A program made the translations under genes and the position numbers. Shown one piece after another: positions 62,587 to 64,000 of a stretch of 64,000 nt of DNA; within the stretch, counting starts at the first letter, position 1, and the number at the start of each line of letters is the position of its first letter. This DNA is from Sphingomonas sp. M1-B02 (lineage in GTDB: Bacteria; Pseudomonadota; Alphaproteobacteria; Sphingomonadales; Sphingomonadaceae), in contig NZ_CP110679.1 in the NCBI RefSeq assembly GCF_026167525.1, positions 2,715,501-2,779,500 of the forward strand, read 5' to 3'. Below the pieces are notes generated by a model. That model had not been told where the DNA came from and made no database searches. It worked only from the letters and a program-made list of their open reading frames with translations.

Positions 62587-63606
62587 CTAACGCGCGGACG
62601 CGTCCTTCGGCATCGCGGCGATCCAGTCGCGCAGCAATTTCACCCCTTCGGCATGCACCGTCGCGCGACCGAGTTCGGGCATGGCGATGCCGGGGTCGAC
62701 GCTTTCCATTCGGTAGATCAGGATCGAGTCGTCCGGGCTTCCCGGCGCAATCGCGAAGTCGCGCCCGCCGCTGCCGCGTCCCGCCGCCACGGGGCGCTTG
62801 CCGATCCCCAGCGCGATCGGACCGGCTTGCGCCTGTTCTAGGAACAGCCCGGAGTTGGACGCGGCGCCCTGCGGATTGTGGCAATGCGCGCAATTGATCT
62901 CGAGATAGGCGCGCGCGCGTGCGTCGAGCGGCGCCTTCGCATCGTCCCAGCGCGCCACCCGCGGCGCATCGGCGGGGGCGCGGTCGAGCAAGCCGCTCGC
63001 CGCGAGCCGCTGCAATTGGCCGTCATGGTTGAGATAGCGAGCCTTCACCCCGATCGGGGCGATCGCGCCGGCAAGGGCATGGCAATCCTTGCACTGGTTC
63101 TGGTTGGGCGCCGCATAGCTGATGCTGCGCCGTGCGCCTGACGGATCGGTGAAGGTAACCGGCACGCGCGTGCCCGCGCGCTTGAGATCGGCATCCGTGC
63201 CGGCCGCGTTCCACACATAGGGAATCGCCACCCAGCCCGACGCGCGGCGCAGCAGCAGCCGGGTCTCGAGCGGTTTGAACGTCCCCGCCTGCTTATAGCC
63301 AAAGGTCTTGATCAGAGCGCTGCCGACCGGAAGGTCGAAAGCCGCCACATCGTCATAGCGGGCGACCTTGCCCCTCGGCACATAAAGGAACCGCCGCTTC
63401 TCGGCATAGTCGGAGAAAAGCGGCGTCTCCAATCCATAAGACGCGACCCGCGGCGCGGGAGTCTCCGCGGCCAGATCGGCGAAGAAGCCGTAGTCCGAGA
63501 GATGCGCCGGATAGCCATCTGCCAGGATCGTCGCGTCGTTGACTCCACCGGGCCTCGCGACCGCGAAGGCGCAGAACAATAGGAACGCGGCGACGAGCGC
63601 CTTCAC
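62587..63606 (-). CDS. SO2930-family dihaem c-type cytochrome
   Basis: The 339-residue product begins with a signal peptide (VKALVAAFLLFCAFAVA) and has two haem motifs, CKDCH (about residue 185) and CAHCH (about 245), which matches the SO2930 family in number and spacing. Early segments LSDYGFFADL and LETPLFSDYAEKRRF are family-typical. It probably works in the periplasm with the parallel beta-helix protein encoded just upstream; the pair is widespread, with unknown electron partner. GTG 63606 overlaps the TGA of the upstream gene (GTGA), so the two are translationally coupled. Confidence 0.85.
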   Translation of the reverse strand: MKALVAAFLLFCAFAVARPGGVNDATILADGYPAHLSDYGFFADLAAETPAPRVASYGLETPLFSDYAEKRRFLYVPRGKVARYDDVAAFDLPVGSALIKTFGYKQAGTFKPLETRLLLRRASGWVAIPYVWNAAGTDADLKRAGTRVPVTFTDPSGARRSISYAAPNQNQCKDCHALAGAIAPIGVKARYLNHDGQLQRLAASGLLDRAPADAPRVARWDDAKAPLDARARAYLEINCAHCHNPQGAASNSGLFLEQAQAGPIALGIGKRPVAAGRGSGGRDFAIAPGSPDDSILIYRMESVDPGIAMPELGRATVHAEGVKLLRDWIAAMPKDASAR

Positions 63607-64000
63607 CGTGCAGCGGCCTCCATCGCGGCGGGCAGCACCACTGCGGCGGGCTGCGGCGCCTGCACCCCGTTCAGCGCAACGGGGCCGGGCTTGGCGGTCT
63701 CCACCGCCGCGCCGGCTGCGAGCCCCATGCCGAGCACCGGCACTCCATCGGCGACGCGCAGCCCCGATGCATCCCCGGTGCCGTCCCACAATATGGGTGG
63801 GATGCTGCCGCCGAAGGCCGCGGTCAGCATCGCGCCGCCGGGCAGCTCCGGCGCGAAGCCCGCACGGCCATGCTTGTTGCCCGAAACCATGATCCGCCGC
63901 GGCAGCGGATTATAGTTCGCGTCGGCATATTTCTCGCGATAGGCGATGATCATCACGTTGCTGGTGGCGTTGCCCGACAATTCGTTCGCGAAGACATGGA
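63603..64000 (-). CDS. Parallel beta-helix domain protein, C-terminal part only
   Basis: The frame is open from the window edge (reading HVFANELSGNATSNVMIIAY) to a TGA at 63603, so 131 codons of the C-terminus are visible. The sequence ends in an Ala/Pro-rich tail after a Gly-rich section. It is the partner normally encoded before SO2930-type cytochromes, and the visible ENExSGNATxNVMIIAY-like segment is typical of those beta-helix proteins. The start lies beyond the window, so the signal peptide cannot be checked. Confidence 0.75.
   Translation of the reverse strand, partial: HVFANELSGNATSNVMIIAYREKYADANYNPLPRRIMVSGNKHGRAGFAPELPGGAMLTAAFGGSIPPILWDGTGDASGLRVADGVPVLGMGLAAGAAVETAKPGPVALNGVQAPQPAAVVLPAAMEAAAR

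Noticed and set aside
61297-62841. 514-codon plus-strand frame
   Set aside because: Antisense to UdgX, which has unambiguous active-site motifs; Arg/His-rich shadow.

Overview
The window looks like a piece of a sphingomonad (Alphaproteobacteria, Sphingomonas/Sphingobium-like) chromosome. The reasons are four large TonB-dependent receptors with IVVSG/IVVTG-type TonB boxes, twin-arginine exported oxidoreductases, many exported serine hydrolases, high-GC codon use to the right, and the local gene content (FecR-domain exported protein, SO2930-type dihaem cytochrome, UdgX). No rRNA, tRNA or CRISPR array was seen.

Left part (about 1-28.8 kb): a sugar-acid catabolic island whose GC is visibly lower than that of the right part. 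It encodes a complete kit for taking up and oxidising a neutral sugar through its lactone and acid. Uptake: two related TonB receptors (5649-8366, 22337-25018), two MFS permeases of the anion:cation symporter type, and a CstA-like permease with its DUF466 partner. Epimerisation: an L-rhamnose/L-fucose-type mutarotase and an aldose-1-epimerase-like protein. Oxidation: an aldo/keto reductase of the L-fucose/D-threo-aldose dehydrogenase type, a Zn alcohol dehydrogenase, an SDR and an exported FAD enzyme. Hydrolysis and dehydration: an amidohydrolase lactonase, an enolase-superfamily dehydratase and a UxaA-family dehydratase. Final steps: a DHDPS-family lyase and a 2-keto-3-deoxygalactonate kinase. 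An IclR regulator sits in the middle. L-fucose, L-galactose or D-galactose are the best guesses for the substrate; the sequence does not decide. A shared upstream element (TTAGCTACATGTCAA core) links both receptors and the region upstream of the MFS/CstA operon. A decayed second enolase gene and an IS6-family element without a target duplication lie at the right edge.

Centre (29-40.3 kb, high GC): an apparent operon read leftward encodes a Tat-exported membrane-dipeptidase-like protein, a DgcN/DUF1611 protein, three tandem class-C-beta-lactamase-like (S12) serine hydrolases and a small exported protein. A TonB receptor diverges from it. Together they suggest scavenging of peptides, perhaps D-amino-acid or cell-wall derived.

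40.3-47.5 kb: the most unusual locus. An exported 966-residue protein (FecR domain, helical repeats, Pro/Thr/Val linker, two tandem beta-barrel-like domains) follows a TPR plus outer-membrane-barrel protein of the Slam/DUF560 type, and next to them are a membrane histidine kinase and a LuxR-type response regulator. This looks like a type XI secretion pair with its own signalling system.

Right part (47.6-64 kb): an exported protein of unknown function, an XRE/DUF2975 pair, a PagL-like lipid A deacylase, a Tat-exported Gfo/Idh/MocA oxidoreductase, two small stress-type proteins, an exported GH2 beta-galactosidase followed by a TonB receptor with a LacI-type operator, a DJ-1/PfpI protein, an aldo/keto reductase, UdgX fused to DUF4130, and the SO2930 cytochrome with the end of its beta-helix partner, which runs off the window.
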